The notes under the pieces are model-generated. The model was given only the letters and a program-made list of their open reading frames with translations, was not told where the DNA came from and did no database searches. The position numbers were made by a program, and so were the translations under genes. A DNA stretch of 64,000 nt from Owenia fusiformis (taxonomy: Eukaryota > Annelida > Polychaeta > Sabellida > Oweniidae): contig CAIIXF020000001.1 of the NCBI GenBank assembly GCA_903813345.2, positions 30,367,915 to 30,431,914 of the forward strand, in the 5' to 3' direction. Shown here piece after piece: positions 13,703 to 26,627 of the stretch (the first letter of the stretch is position 1; each line of letters begins with the position of its first letter).

Positions 13703-16046
13703 ATTAATCCCCCAATGATCTCTGTGTGCCATAAATCTAAATTCAAAACAAAAGAAGCTAAATCCTTATTTTATCTTTTTCGGTCAAAATATCTCAATTT
13801 TTCACCCTTTGGTAGGGTGAAAACAGTTTTTCAACAAAGAAGCATGTAATTTTCAAGGGGTCCAGCAGCAGGTTTTATTGTGGGGAGGTCACCTGTTGTA
13901 TGTATATAACATTTGAATGTTAATCTTGTGGTTTGTATTTTTTATAACATGTAGTAAATGCAAAGTCATAACAGCACCTCTAAATTTAATGCCATGTTAA
14001 GCTAAAATGTTTTGATTTATATTGAAACTAACTTGCTAGAACTTCAACATGAACATAAATTCTTAAACACTATCATGAATCTTTAACATTGACACATTTT
14101 CAACAACTAATACATATCAGGGTAGAACATATGATAAAAACCCTCACCCGTAACAAATGTCAAATTTTTGTTTAATTCGGGTTAACTTGAAAAGTTAACT
14201 TTAACACAGTCTGCTTGTTTATGTAAATGCTTTGTGGGAGGAGCTTGTAAGTGGTTACATTTAGCCCCGAATCTGTATAACAAAAGTTTCGTACTGTGAA
14301 ATATGGTCATACGTTTATATTAGGGCTGTATAAAAGAGGTAGTCAAGCTGAAAATGAAACATTAAAAATTATAGGGCCCAGTAGTTTTAAGAGTTGATAT
14401 ATGTAATATTTATATATAAGATTGCTTAATCCATAATGACATTGCTTAATGCATTGTACTTCTTGAAATAAAGCATATTTAGGTTTCATAATATTATAAA
14501 CACAGTATTGATATGGTACTTATCTTAAGAGTACATTAAATATCAATTATGAAATACAGGTATGCCTTACTTGTATCAATGCCTTTCTGTTTACTTATTA
14601 ACTTGCTTTAGATTGTATTTGGGGAATGATTTTGTAAGACAAGTAGGTGCCATACTGATGGATAAACATTTATGTTCTTTTTTTATGGAGAATAAATGAT
14701 ATTTCAAAATTTTGAAGTTGTTTTCACTTAAACTTCCAAATGAAGTAAACAACTTGAATTATGTTTAGAAAATAAAAAGGCAGAAATATATTGGGGTTAC
14801 TAACATATGAACGAACTACACATTTTGAAAAAAATACACAATTAGATAAATCATTGTTCTTATTATTATTATAATTATGTATTACTTACCTCTGGGCTCA
14901 GGATATGCTGTATAGAGAGGCCATGCCCCAAGGCATGGAGCTCTTTACATATGCAAATCCCACTGCTAAAAATCACCCAGGTATAATTCGAAATAAATGA
15001 AATAATTCGGAGATATACAGACAATGTCTCTAGAACCGGTGTGAAAGAAATTTTGGTCCCCTGGGGATTATGATCCCTTTTCCTTAAGGCCCTTACTGGC
15101 CCTGACTGTATATAAATAATAAGGAAAATAATTGTAATTAGGTCACCATATAAATCAATAGAGAGTAGGACCAAAATTTGATAGGACCACCTACCCTTTT
15201 ACACCGGTAAGGCCTCATTAGCTCATCTAATCTATTAAAGCACTAATATCTCTTATCTCAAAGGAAAACACTCAAATTATCAAAGTTGGTATTTGGAGAC
15301 AGATAAAAGTTGATATCACAAGGATGGTTTCAACTTCACAAAAAACACATCCCATCTACTATAGCAATAAAAGCTCTTGTTTCAAAGTAAAAACACTCAT
15401 GTGTTTTCAAAGTAGGGTGTAACTGAACTTGAAAGATGTCTGTCCATATATACATGTACACTTATTTTGATCTGTATGGTTTACATGTCCAACTTTGTAC
15501 AACTGATAAGCAGAAAGACAATATGATGTGCGAATTGTCCTTGGCAAATAGTAATAAACATATAAATATGTAGTGGCAGTACATATATTAATTTGCATAT
15601 ATGACTGATGGGCATTAGCCTTTCGTTGTAGAGTATGAAATTCATAGGAATAAATCCTTATAAAAACTGTTACATCCACATGTAATCCATGACATGTACA
15701 TATATCCTTCGAGTGTATGGCTGTAAAAACAGTAACATCTAGTACTTTTTACTATTTTATCATTGCCGATCAAATTAAAATGTTAATTCTATCTGAACTG
15801 TTAAAGTCATTATCTGCTGCCATCTTTCATACAACATTTTCATAGTTTTGAAAAAATCACAACTACCAAGTCTCAATATTATACTAGTACCACACTTTAA
15901 ATATTTTTTGATTTTTCTGCAGCATTGGAAGTATAAAAAGGTATACCTGTTTGTGCCCCAGCTTGTAATCTTGATTATGGTTATCTAGGTAGTATTACTT
16001 AACGCAAGATTGTTTGAATTACTGTTTGAAATCATGATTGCTTGCG
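13703..16046. other. non-coding, no gene recognised
   Basis: AT-rich sequence without recognisable exons or RNA genes. The 14875-15174 area has a somewhat different, more GC-rich texture with a palindromic GCCATGCCCCAAGGCATGG and two ACCGGT(G/A) words, which may be an old repeat. I cannot assign it to a family. Confidence 0.5.
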
Positions 16047-16531
16047 CAAAATACTAGTGTTGTCGCGATGTGCCATAATCATACATCGATGCATCGGCAA
16101 TTTTCAGTAGTAAACATCGATGCTCATCGCGATGTACATCGAGAAAAAGTCCGAGAAAAGTGCATTGAAATACCGAACGCTAATGCACTAAAATACCGAA
16201 CAGAACAAATTAATAAGAGTACGCTGGTACATCCGGGAACCTCTAGTAACGGTGAAATGAAAGTAAAGTAATTTTTTTAGATTAATGGTTCATTTGGACT
16301 AGCTAAAACAGTTTAAAAGCGAAATAATATCAGAAAACATTGGAAAATGAAATAAGACATGAGAAAGGTAAGCGATTTGCGTCAAAATAAGACAAGAAAG
16401 GGTGATTTTTAGCAAATTAAATTTTTTTAAAAACATCGATGTTTTGTTTCAGACATCGATGCATCGCCAGAATCAGCTTTGGCGATGCATATCGCGATGT
16501 ATCGATTAATCGCGACAACACTACAAAATAC
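16047..16531. mobile_element. hAT-like MITE with 8-bp target-site duplication
   Basis: The direct repeat CAAAATAC at 16047-16054 and 16524-16531 flanks a 469-bp body. The body starts TAGTGTTGTCGCG (16055) and ends with its inverse, CGCGACAACACTA (16523). Subterminal ATCGATGCATCG and ATCGCGATGTA words are repeated in both orientations, so each end can fold. The 8-bp duplication and short terminal inverted repeats fit the hAT superfamily. No transposase is encoded, so the copy is non-autonomous. The 77-codon frame starting at 16038 is an artefact of the element. Confidence 0.85.
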
Positions 16532-17063
16532 CCATAATTTCGTAATGAGCGGCATTATAATCTGTTATCATAATGAAGTCCTTTTGGCATGTGACTATAG
16601 CTAGGTAATGTTTGATGTAGGATCTAACATACCTTTACCCAAAGTATCTCGTAGGGATTTCACCAAGATGCAGTTTTCTAAATCCCAAATAAGTTCAAGC
16701 TTAAATTGTTTCCCAAAACCTCTTATAGTCTTGCATGCCATTTGTTATATCTCCAGGTTTAACACTCAATATTCTAATGGATGGACAGCACTGTATCATT
16801 ATGTCTATTTGTCTAAACTGTCCCCATGACGTTAGAGCCATTTCATCTGTTTTCCTAGCATTTAACATTAATACAATTTTAATATTATGAAATAAAATGA
16901 GACTTCTAAATCATGGCATATTCTACACTCGTCACACTATAAAGTTATCTTACCTTCTAATTGCACAGACGATGATCATTCTCACTAATTTGCAATAACC
17001 AGTTGATCTTAACTCTTGTCTAATTCAATAGAGTTGTGAACAGTATTTTATTGTGTTTTTCAG
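16532..17063. other. intron ahead of the CH1 exon
   Basis: Non-coding; no feature seen except the acceptor TTGTGTTTTTCAG that ends at 17063. Confidence 0.6.
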
Positions 17064-17153
17064 GGTAATCGTCTCGTATATGATCTATTTGAGGATCTCC
17101 GTGATGGACACAATCTCATCTCTCTACTGGAAGTCCTTGGTCAAGAAGGATTG
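17064..17153 (+). CDS. spectraplakin exon, CH1 domain part 1
   Basis: The 90-bp, phase-0 exon encodes 30 residues with the motif YDLFEDLRDGHNLISLLEVL, almost identical to the actin-binding-domain CH1 of MACF1, dystonin and plectin. In this family CH1 together with CH2 binds F-actin. The acceptor is TTTTTCAG and the donor GTGAGT. The preceding part of CH1 is not visible in the window. The first residues (GNR) correspond to the variable junction seen in vertebrate paralogues. Assignment to the plakin/spectraplakin family is secure; spectraplakin rather than plectin follows from the rod, EF-hands and GAS2 domain downstream. Confidence 0.95.
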
Positions 17154-17537
17154 GTGAGTTGACTTAGAAAGAGGATAAAATATTAATAAATGAAGCTTCA
17201 AAATTTTGTTGGTACATTTTTTGGGATCAGGAATATCATTGAATTATCATGAACAAAGATTGCAATTCTTTTCAGCTTTGAACCACTTTTGAACAGTTTT
17301 GGAAATGCTTTGGTCAGATATGGTCACCTATAACCCCAAAAATATGAAAAACACAGTCACCGAAGCAACATCATTTTAAACTGTATAAACATTTCTTTGA
17401 ATATTGGGAACTTGTTGAAAATAAATTGAAAATCTAACCAAAACGCAAAACTTAAACACAAATGTTTGGTAAAAATTTTCGGCTCTTGCAACATCAAACA
17501 TTAACAATATGTACTTTATATTAACTTTATGTTTCAG
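17154..17537 (+). other. intron in CH1
   Basis: A 384-bp intron between two CH1 exons, with no other feature seen. Confidence 0.85.
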
Positions 17538-17615
17538 CCACGGGAACGAGGACGAATGCGCTTCCACAAACTACAAAATTGCCAAATAGCATTAGATTTT
17601 CTCAAATATAAAGGG
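17538..17615 (+). CDS. spectraplakin exon, CH1 domain part 2
   Basis: The 78-bp, phase-0 exon encodes 26 residues beginning [20 protein letters not shown], the conserved continuation of CH1 ([20 protein letters not shown] in vertebrate paralogues). It is bordered by TATGTTTCAG and GTAAG. A Cys replaces the usual Val after LQN. It reads directly from the exon ending at 17153 and into the one starting at 19161. Confidence 0.95.
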
Positions 17616-19160
17616 GTAAGTTAATAGCATAATCCTGTCCCATATTCTCCATTTAAATAGTTCTTTATTGCAGTTTACAATGTTATATACGTTATGTCAT
17701 AATGGGAGCAGGTATATGAATGCACTCACTTGTCATTAAAATTATGTGAAATGATGAGGCCTCATATGTGAGATCATCAGTTTTTGTAACATTAGGTTTG
17801 TTTGGAAGGATGACCTTTATTGTGGTTTTTAAGACACACCCCAGAAAATGTCACCAACTCTCTGTAATAAGAGAGCAACCACTTATTGAAGAAATCCAAT
17901 GAAAACCTTTTCTATTAATCCAACCTTGTATAATAAATGTTTTTCTTGGTGTCACCTTCCCATTTGAATGAAACCTAACAGTAGCTGAATGTATCTGAAA
18001 GTTAAGTGTTTTATGAGTGAAGTTAAGTCAAATATTTTAGTTGTTAAGGGTTCTTGAAATAATACACTTAATTCAGTCATAATAATATCTCATTATAGTT
18101 TGCATGTTTATCAAAGATTAGAAACACCAGATTTGATTTTTGAAATTGATTTTATTTTCAATTAGTTGATAACAACTACCTCTTGGAGTATACTTAAAGA
18201 TTAAAAGTGATTTATGTATTTTTTGTTTATTCTATATTCAAAGTTATTGTAACCTCTGTGCAACATGCACATTTCATGAAATTACATTTATTTTATTTTT
18301 TCTGTGAAATGTTTATTTGAAGAATAGGAAAGAATAATTTACACGAACAATTTGAAAGGATTTTGCTGCATTCAATTGATCGTGTACTGTATTCATTGGG
18401 TATTTGGTTACTTTTACTAACACCCTATGAAAAAACTTTTCCTTTTTTTGTTTTCTTAGTGAATTCTATCTTTTTTGCCATTTTATTTCTGAATAAATCT
18501 TTTAGGACATATTTTTTTTTTGTGATGTGTGAAAAACTCATGAACATAAATTCAGGTTATTTACGGTAAAGTAAACAACTGAAGTTGAATTCATCTATTC
18601 ATTATTTCTTCGCAAATTGAAGTCATGTGGAGATTTTTAAAACTTTTCAAGATTTTGCTTCTTAAGGAACCAAATGTTGATTGTGGTATTTTTTACACAC
18701 AAGTGATCAATCATCCTTCCTTAACATGTGCAATGTCGTTAAATAAAGGCATAATGTAAAATATACCAAAATTTTTTTAAAGGATATATATTATGGGATT
18801 GACAAGATATTAGGAGCAGTCTGCAACACAACAAGTTTATATTAATTACAAAATGTGACACTTCATGTTGAGTAGACTTTCACTTTCATATTTGATCTTT
18901 TAGATGCTTGTTTAGATATGTGTAGCATCTCCTATTTATTTACGTCAATTATGAAACCTTTAAAAATTATACTAGCAGTTAATATATGACATCTATACAT
19001 CAAAATCAAAAATAATATTTTTGTCCATTGTATGCAGCAAGATAGCAACCATAATGCTATACTCTAGTTATTATGTCTTGTGATTTTCCCCACTATTTTC
19101 ACATGTTAGACCTGTAACATTCCCTGATTTGTAACCACTATGTATTTTTTTTTCTTTCAG
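17616..19160 (+). other. intron in CH1
   Basis: A 1.5-kb AT-rich intron. The 68-codon frame at 18363 has no support. The acceptor is a strong T-rich tract ending TTTCTTTCAG. Confidence 0.8.
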
Positions 19161-19253
19161 ATCAAGTTGGTGAACATCCGAGCAGATGAAATTGTGGATG
19201 GGAATCCAAAGTTGTCCCTTGGCCTTATATGGACTATAATCTTACACTTCCAG
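19161..19253 (+). CDS. spectraplakin exon, CH1 end and inter-CH linker
   Basis: The 93-bp, phase-0 exon encodes [20 protein letters not shown] followed by [11 protein letters not shown], the hallmark C-terminal helix of plakin-family CH1 ([31 protein letters not shown]-like). The donor is CAG|GTATGG. In vertebrate paralogues the next residues are ISDI/ISDV, which is exactly how the exon at 41405 begins. The canonical splice therefore jumps 22 kb, over the alternative first exons described below. Confidence 0.95.
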
Positions 19254-21101
19254 GTATGGCAGTTTATTCTCAATTTCCTAACATCAACCCACTTCTCATT
19301 AAAAATAAATGCAATTTACGAAAATATCATAATGGCAGGAGGCAGAGACCCTATGCAAGATAAAGAGGATATCCTATGTTATGAGTGATATGATTTTTAT
19401 CCATGAGTGGATAAAAATCATATAAATAAATCATGTTCTTTTTATTCCATAGTTAAAGGGTTCTTGCCAAACCTCTGATTGGCCAATGTTCGAGATTATA
19501 TCTCTCATACCACTCAGATTGCATAAAGTCATTCTGTAATCCCCTCCTTCTTTCCTTACTCAGGCCATGGCTTTTATTCCAGTTCCCCCAAAACTTCAAG
19601 TATAGTACAATGTGAGATATAAGGAGACATGTAGCTTGTAAGCTGTGGTATAACAGACATTGGTTGAGTAGGTCTTATAAATCATTGTGGTTCAAAAATC
19701 AAGTAGCCGTCCAGTCCTTTAAATCATATAATATATTGATTTACAAATGTTTATGAGACATGTTCATTACTTTTTAAAAATGGTTGTATAAATCATATTA
19801 ACATGCTTTTGAATCATATTACTGCCAATAGAGGGCAGTAGTATGTAGAAAGGCATTTGTACAAATGATAATTTTAGAAGGTAATGGTTGTAACTGTTTA
19901 GGGTGGGCCTCTGTACTACAGGTGGTCTGAAAATCTAGTTAGGAAATGTATAGATATTCTCCTCCAGAAAACCTTCCGTATTTTTCTTCAAAATCCATGC
20001 TTCTATCAAATTTTGTTTTCAGTTTTTACAAATAAAGAACATATAAATGTCTGTAGCCTCTGTATAATGAACATATAATTTCAATGTTTGCATGTTTAAG
20101 AATTAAATAGTTCAGAATTACAACCATTATATTTGGATATTTTCTTAGTTTTTAGAATCTAATTCTTCTTCATAGCTTTTCTAAAGCTAAAAGATAAAGT
20201 TGTGATACAGCTGTTATCAAACAGTGGTTAAAGGTATCTCTCAGCATAGCACCAGCTGGTTAAACTTAGAATGGCCTACAACTTGTAAATACTTAAAACA
20301 TTTTTTCTTATTATAAAAAAACACAAAATTAGATAAGAATACAGATACCATATATATTTTTATTACATGGTTAACTCCTGATCCAGTAATAATTAAATTA
20401 CAATTATATGCGAACCTGATGCCACTGTGTGTTCCAGATGTACAGCACACTAATTTGTTATGGCATGTACACTTGAACTGTTGGTATGTAAAGATACATA
20501 AGTTTGACAAACTCTAACATATGTCAAAATAATACCAGGTAGATTATAATCAACAGATCGATGTAAGATTTTGCCTGGCTGAAGTTAAGCTGCCCGCAAG
20601 TAAAATACAGAGCAGTTTACTAAAAACAAGATATCTCTCTTGTCTGCTTGTTCCGCTCTTGAAAGTAAATCTAGCATAAAGAGCAAAGTTGAAAAAAACT
20701 CCTTGTGATTTCAAAGAAACTTTCTTTTTCATTCGTATAATTGATTATGATTCCTGTAAACATCCTTGGTAATATATCAAGGTATACTGTCTTGATTGGT
20801 TTACCAGCCTCTTGGTTGAACTTATTTATGTGCACCAATGCATGATTTTTCAGTAGTTCTTGTGGTAAAATGCCCCAGCTTTAAATAAAAATATCTGATA
20901 TATCTTCTGACAGTTTCCCCATTTGTTTTTGGCAATAGCTATTTTTGTTAATCGTTAGCTGTGTTGCGTTGTTCAAGTGAAGAATTTACCTGGTCTATAG
21001 GAGGTGTTTGTGCTATATGATATAACCAAATCTTTTTCTCATACAAAATACATTAACACAGTATGGAAAATATATTCCTGTAAATTGATTCAGAAAGGAT
21101 T
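19254..21101 (+). other. start of the 22-kb CH1-CH2 intron
   Basis: Contains a near-palindromic hairpin at 19389-19422 (15-bp arms TATGATTTTTATCCA, 4-nt loop) and, shortly after, TGATTGGCCAAT. No exon was recognised. The part before 21102 would hold the promoter and 5' UTR of the large open frame, but I see no clear TATA or initiator element. Confidence 0.5.
19389..19422. repeat. perfect 15-bp hairpin
   Basis: The arms TATGATTTTTATCCA (19389-19403) and TGGATAAAAATCATA (19408-19422) are exact inverse complements around a TGAG loop. It could be a MITE remnant; no wider inverted ends were found. Confidence 0.8.
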
Positions 21102-24100
21102 ATGGATGAGGACTATTATGCTCGTCTAAGGGATTATTATAGTAAGGAAAGTGCAAATAGGTCGAAGGTTTTAAGAAAAGGTGAGGCTTCTAGAGCTGCA
21201 TATTCAGGTTTCAGCTACTCAGACAAATGTTTAACAATAGCAAACAATGAGCCAGAGTTTACACGTCATGGAGTACATTCAAAGGAACAATCACATAAGA
21301 ATACTGGAGTTAAACCTATATCTCAACTGGACTTGGATATTGGAGATACCAATCTAGTGATCACTGGGGCCCATAAAGTTGATGTGCATGACCCTAAACT
21401 TTGGGAGGATATGGAAATTAGATCTTCCAAAGCATATCATAATCCTATTCGTGAGGGGCTTGGTGGTCAGCAGCGTGACCTTGAAAAAGGGGAATTTGTT
21501 CAACCTAATTCTGCCAATCCTGAAGATCTATATGTTAAGAATGATGAGGGGGAGGAGTTTCAAGGCGGTAGCTTTCAGTCAATCCCATTCTCTCAACTCT
21601 CTGAAGCGGCTAGTGCTCCAATGGTCTCTGACCTTGATGTGAGAAAATTTGACGTCCCAAGCAAGATGATGGTAATCTATGATATTGGAGGACCAAGTGA
21701 CACAGAGTTCAACCAAGGGTCACATATTTTAGGGTTCACCGTACCCCCAACAACAATGTCGACAAGTGACCAACAAAGAGAGCAATGTATTGTTTCAGAT
21801 AACTTTCAGTTTGACATTGTAACTAGTAAACCACCTATTTACCAACAAGCTAATACATTACTGGACAATATTTCAGAATTGAGACCTGTGAGGAAAAGTA
21901 AGAGTGCACAATTGTCAACAGATAGTAAACAGGTGTCAACAAATAGTGCACAAGTATCAACATTCGAGGAGCCGCCTTCATATGGAGATGTCATAGAATC
22001 TGATTTAAGTCTTAAGCCTTATCTAACAAGTACAGATCCACCAAATTCACCTATCATAGAGGTTACATCATCCAGGCAGAAAGTAAAACAATTTAATAGG
22101 AGTGAGGTTATCAATAATAGTGATTATAACCAAATTGGCGGTAACATAAACAGAGGCAGTATCATTTCAAGTGGTTTTGCTGACAAGGTAACTGATAAGA
22201 AGAAAACTTTACATATAAGAGGACATGGTCCAACATTGATTGCTAAAAACTCAAAAACACAGCGTAGTAAGCCATCTTTCAAATATGATGGTGGTCAACA
22301 ATATAAGCAAAGTAGCTTGATATCTGGAAGCTATCATCGATATCCAGCAGTTAGCATGGAGTCTGATAGCACTGATAGTGAAGAAGAGGCTTCTAAATCG
22401 TTTGGAGATTATGTCGTGGAAAATACAGATGTTGGGTCTGGTCTGCCACTGCCTTTTTTCATCACAAGGCGAGCTGAAGCTGTACCCAAAAGAAAACCTC
22501 ATAGAAAGCGAAGTGCTGCAGGGCAGAATATAACTGTCAAAGGCCATTCACACCTTAGAAGAACTGTATCAGCTGATAATGTCAAAATTAGACCAAGTAC
22601 ATCTCATCAAAATAGCTTATGGGAGGATTTTCTTGATGGTGGATCTAAGAAAACACTGGGGTCTGAAACATCGCAGAATCAAGACAATAAAGATATAACT
22701 CAAATTCAAGGAAATGGGGCTGATGAAATGTCAGTAGATGGAAGCATCGATGAAGTAGCTATTGAGATACTGAATGAAGAGGACTATGAAAAAATCCTAG
22801 AAGATACACTTGAAAAAGTTGAGCCACAAAATGAGAGAGATAGCAAAGAATCATCTCCCGAAGATTCAGTTACTCAAGAAAAGGTCAATTTCGAGAAACT
22901 ATTAGATGAAACTTTGGAAGAGTATGATATCATTAGCTCAACTGAGTACAAAGACACAAGAGACGATACACCGGAAAAACTCATTGTATATACAAGTACC
23001 CCTAATAAACTGGACAAAAACAAAAACACAGAAGATACTCAAAGTAAAGCAAGTGATTTCGAAGATGACTTTACTTTTAGTATCATTGAAAGCCCAATAA
23101 AACTTGATAATGACTTGAGGGATAACAGAACGAAAGAACCTATTGGAGTTGCAGATGTAGTGGAAAGATACAATGATGACAAAGAAGATAGGACACCAAT
23201 AAAATCACCAAGTTCATCAAGGAGGCATTCTAAAGAAATAAAGGATAAAACACCTGAACCATATGACATAGAGCAACCATTTGGCACTCTGACTGTCCAT
23301 ACACCTATCAAACTCAGATCAGTGTCTCCAGAACCAACTAAGGTGAAGAAAACGACTGACAAAAGTAAAGTGAAATCATCAAAGAAGCATGACAAAACTA
23401 AAGATGTTCCTAAACAAAAAACTATGCCAGTGCCAGTATCTATCAAATTTAAGGATAGTGGTTCACAGATTACTGGAATATCTTTGAAGATACCTGTTGA
23501 GGTAGGGCCCATTGGAACTGTTGATGTACCAATGCCCTTACATATACAAGGCAAACTTGTAGACACAATGTCATTATCCGATGTCTCAGATATACATGAT
23601 AATATAGGAGATGCAATCGAATCTGATGGTGATGGTGAGAGAAATACTGCAATGGGTACTGACTTAGAGACTGAAATGGATAAAAGAACTACCACTGTGA
23701 AGACTGAAATAGATGAAAGTACTACTGTTGTGAAGACTGAAATGAGTGAAAGTACGACTGTTGTGAAGACTGAAATGGGTGAAAGTACTACCATTGTGAA
23801 GACTGAAATAGATGAAAGTACTACTGTTGTGAAGACAGAAATGGATGAAAGTACTACTGTTATGCAGACTGAAATGGATGAAAGTACTTCTGTTAAGACT
23901 GAAATGAATGAAAGTACTACTGTTGTGAAGACAGAAATGGATGAAAGAACTGCTGTTATGCAGACTGAAATGGATGAAAGTACTTCTGTTAAGACTGAAA
24001 TGAATGAAAGTACTACTGTTGTGAAGACTGAAATGGATAAAAGCACTGCTGTTATGCAGACTGAAATGGATCAAAGTACTTCTGTTAAGACTGAAATAAA

Positions 24101-25781
24101 TGAAAGTACTACTGTGATAGAGACTGAAATGGATGAAAGTCCTACTGTTGTGAAGACTGAAATAGATGAAAGTACTACTGTCATAAAGACTGAAATGGAT
24201 GAAAGTCTTACTGTTGTGAAGACTGAAATGGATGAAAATACTGCTGTTGTGAAGACTGAAATGGATGAAAGTCCTTCTGTAATGCAGACTGAAATAGATG
24301 AAAGTACTGCGAATAATCAAGATAATATGAAAATCAAACAGGAAGTGATACAAACCAACGTTGATATTGGCCTTGAAAACACTTGGGACATACCCCTTCA
24401 AGATGACCTTGTATGTACAGTAGTTGGTGAAGAAACTGCTACAACGCAGAATGAGTTGGATCTGCTGACCTGTAAAAGTGATCCATTTAGGGCAGTAGCG
24501 ATGCCAAGAATTAATTGGGAAGTTGTGGAGCAAACATTAGATGTCAATGACTCTATGTACTATGAAGTAACACATGAATTCAATAGAAATGAAGAACAAA
24601 TGGTCAAGTATAATCAAGACCAGGTGGAGGTAGTTGTTGAAAGGGTTAATGTAGAGGATCCAAAACAGATTGAGAATATACTTATACCAGCTGTTGAAGA
24701 ACCAATTCAAATTGAAGAAACAAACACAAGTGGCCAACATGAACCAGACGCAAACAAGGATGGACATTCAGATACACAAATCATTATTGAGAGAGATAAT
24801 TCAATTGGTTCTGAATCAAGTGATAAATTGACCAGTGACTCTGATGGACATACAGTTTCTGATAACCAGAAAAGTGTTCATGGTAAAAAACAAGTGCATA
24901 CTGAATCTAAAGAATCTGAATCAGAGGATCACAAAGATATTGAAGCTGATGATGAAATGAGTGTGGACTCTGAAGATCAGATGGTCTTTAGATACACAAA
25001 GCAAAAGGTTGAACACTCAGTTGAGCAAGTGATAATGGAGTATGATGACCAGTCAGAAGAAGAACCTGTGCTGGTGAAAGACAAAATTTATGGTGACATT
25101 AGTTCACCTGATCAGATTGATGTTAATGAGACTGAAATAAAGGATAGTATTAATGAGATATCTGCTGAAGCATCTGAAGCTTCTCTTTATGATGAAAATG
25201 ATGATGAACAGTCTCAAAAAGATGTCAGTCCACCATCTTGGGTTCAACCTAAGCAAATAATACACCAACAAAGATTTGAGAAATATGATTCTATGATAAG
25301 TGAAAAGCCTAAGGTCACTGAGCAGTTGTCATCAGACAGAACAATAAAAGTCACAATGACAAGTTCTTATGAGATCACCGATACAGCAATTGATAATGGG
25401 GAAAGTTTGCGTTATACTAAACCAGATGCTCCTAATGGTAACGTCACAGAAAGTTCCTCATTGAGAGATGTCAAAATTCTAAAACTGAGACAAATTGATA
25501 CAAAGACGATGTTTGACAGAGTTAAACGTGCTCCTGATTTGGCTGGAGAATCTGAATTTGAGATCTTAAAAGAACTTTATGAAAAAGTGAACATATCTGA
25601 TGCTGAATCGAGTCAAGTTTTAGAAAAGCTTGAGCAAGAAGCATTGGAACGTGTCCGACTCTTGGATGATGACTTACAGAAAACTGAACTAATTGCCACT
25701 GAACTAGGTGACCACACCAAGAATGTGAATGGAGAAAAACAAAAGGATATTGTTAAACCAAAGGATGTAGATGAACAACAG
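21102..25781 (+). CDS. giant alternative first exon, disordered N-terminus for a CH2-only spectraplakin isoform
   Basis: The open frame of 1560 codons begins MDEDYYARLRDYYSKESANR at the first ATG after an in-frame TAA (21081). It is rich in Asp, Glu, Ser, Thr and Lys, with little hydrophobic core, so it is probably mostly disordered. Visible parts are a PPSY motif (residues 291-294, a possible WW-domain ligand), an acidic DSTDSEEEASKS patch, the repeat array at about residues 857-1070, and a helical, coiled-coil-like C-terminus from about residue 1480. At 25781 the frame meets CAG|GTAGGC exactly at phase 0, matching the phase-0 acceptor of the CH2 exon at 41405. It cannot be an internal exon spliced from 19253: no AG between the in-frame stop and the ATG gives the right phase. 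The alternative is a nested intronless gene reading to the TAG at 25818-25820 (1572 aa), with AATAAA at 26468. I know no homologue. Confidence 0.75.
23670..24309 (+). repeat. in-frame minisatellite, 20 copies of a 33- or 30-bp unit
   Basis: The unit encodes TEMDESTTVVK (11 residues); three copies are the 10-residue form TEMDESTSVK. Every length change is a multiple of three, so the frame is kept. Copies 6-8, 9-11 and 12-14 form a 32-residue (96-bp) higher-order repeat built of VMQ-, SVK- and TTV-type units. The long open frames on the opposite strand (23039-24046 and 23664-24533) arise from this repetitive, stop-poor composition and are not genes. Confidence 0.95.
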
Positions 25782-26627
25782 GTAGGCGGAACTTCTATTT
25801 GTTCTAAGTGCACTGCTTAGTAGGTAGATAGGTGTTTATCAATTTAGTTGGCATTGTCTACATAGTATAAGCTTGATAGGTTATCAATAACTTTGCTTGT
25901 CAAGCATTTCTACTTCACCTAAATATTTCTTGAAGAATATATAGGATAATTTAACAACAGAAAAGTTGTCAGTTCATCTTGAACATACGTTATAAGTCTG
26001 TGATTATTATAGTGATTTCATCAAATTATTGAATATTCACATGTATTTCCAGGCCCCACATGCTTGTTATCATAAGGCTGCATTGCACTGAGCTCAACAC
26101 TGTGGTTACCCTGCTATGCTTTAGCTTGCAGAGCTCCTTTCATTGCAATAGACTGTTTCCATATTGCTCTTGACTGGATAACACTGTTATGTATTTGCCC
26201 CTAAAATGCATTTATTTAGTAATAATATGGACAAATGTATAGAGTTACTTCATATGGAACGTGAGTTGTGCTGAGCTATACATTTTTGTGATAGCATTTA
26301 CATAGACTGATGAGGTCACAAGGCCCTGATGAAATGACTTAAATTGGCCAATTTTGACATTTGGTTATCTTTTATGCCGTTTTATTTGCTTTTAGGTCAT
26401 GTTAAATGTTCAACTAAATAAGATATGTTTGTTGTATAAATCGTTGTTGAAAGAAAACTTGTTCAAAAATAAAATGATAAAGTTGTGTGAAATAGAGTAG
26501 TTTGACTCAAGGGGTACATGTATATAAACACTTAAGTATACTGGAGTAATGTACTGCTAAATATGAAATATGTATGGGAATCAAATTAAACATTTGTGCC
26601 ATAGTTCACTAATGAGACGTCCATGAT
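25782..26627 (+). other. intron, or 3' UTR if the giant frame is a separate gene
   Basis: If the donor at 25782 is not used, translation ends at 25820 after twelve more residues (VGGTSICSKCTA). AATAAA at 26468-26473 could then serve as a poly(A) signal. No other feature was recognised. Confidence 0.5.

Noticed and set aside
1-17063. Search for the first CH1 exon (KTFTKWVN-type sequence)
   Set aside because: No convincing match was found by eye. It may lie upstream of the window.
19825-19838. CCAATAGAGGGCAG, close to a CTCF core motif
   Set aside because: One mismatch to a degenerate motif is expected by chance in 64 kb on two strands.
23039-24533. Long antisense frames (335 and 289 codons) opposite the giant exon
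   Set aside because: They overlap the repeat array, consist of low-complexity ISVFTTVVLSS or FIHFSLHNSS strings, and result from the stop-poor repeat on the other strand.
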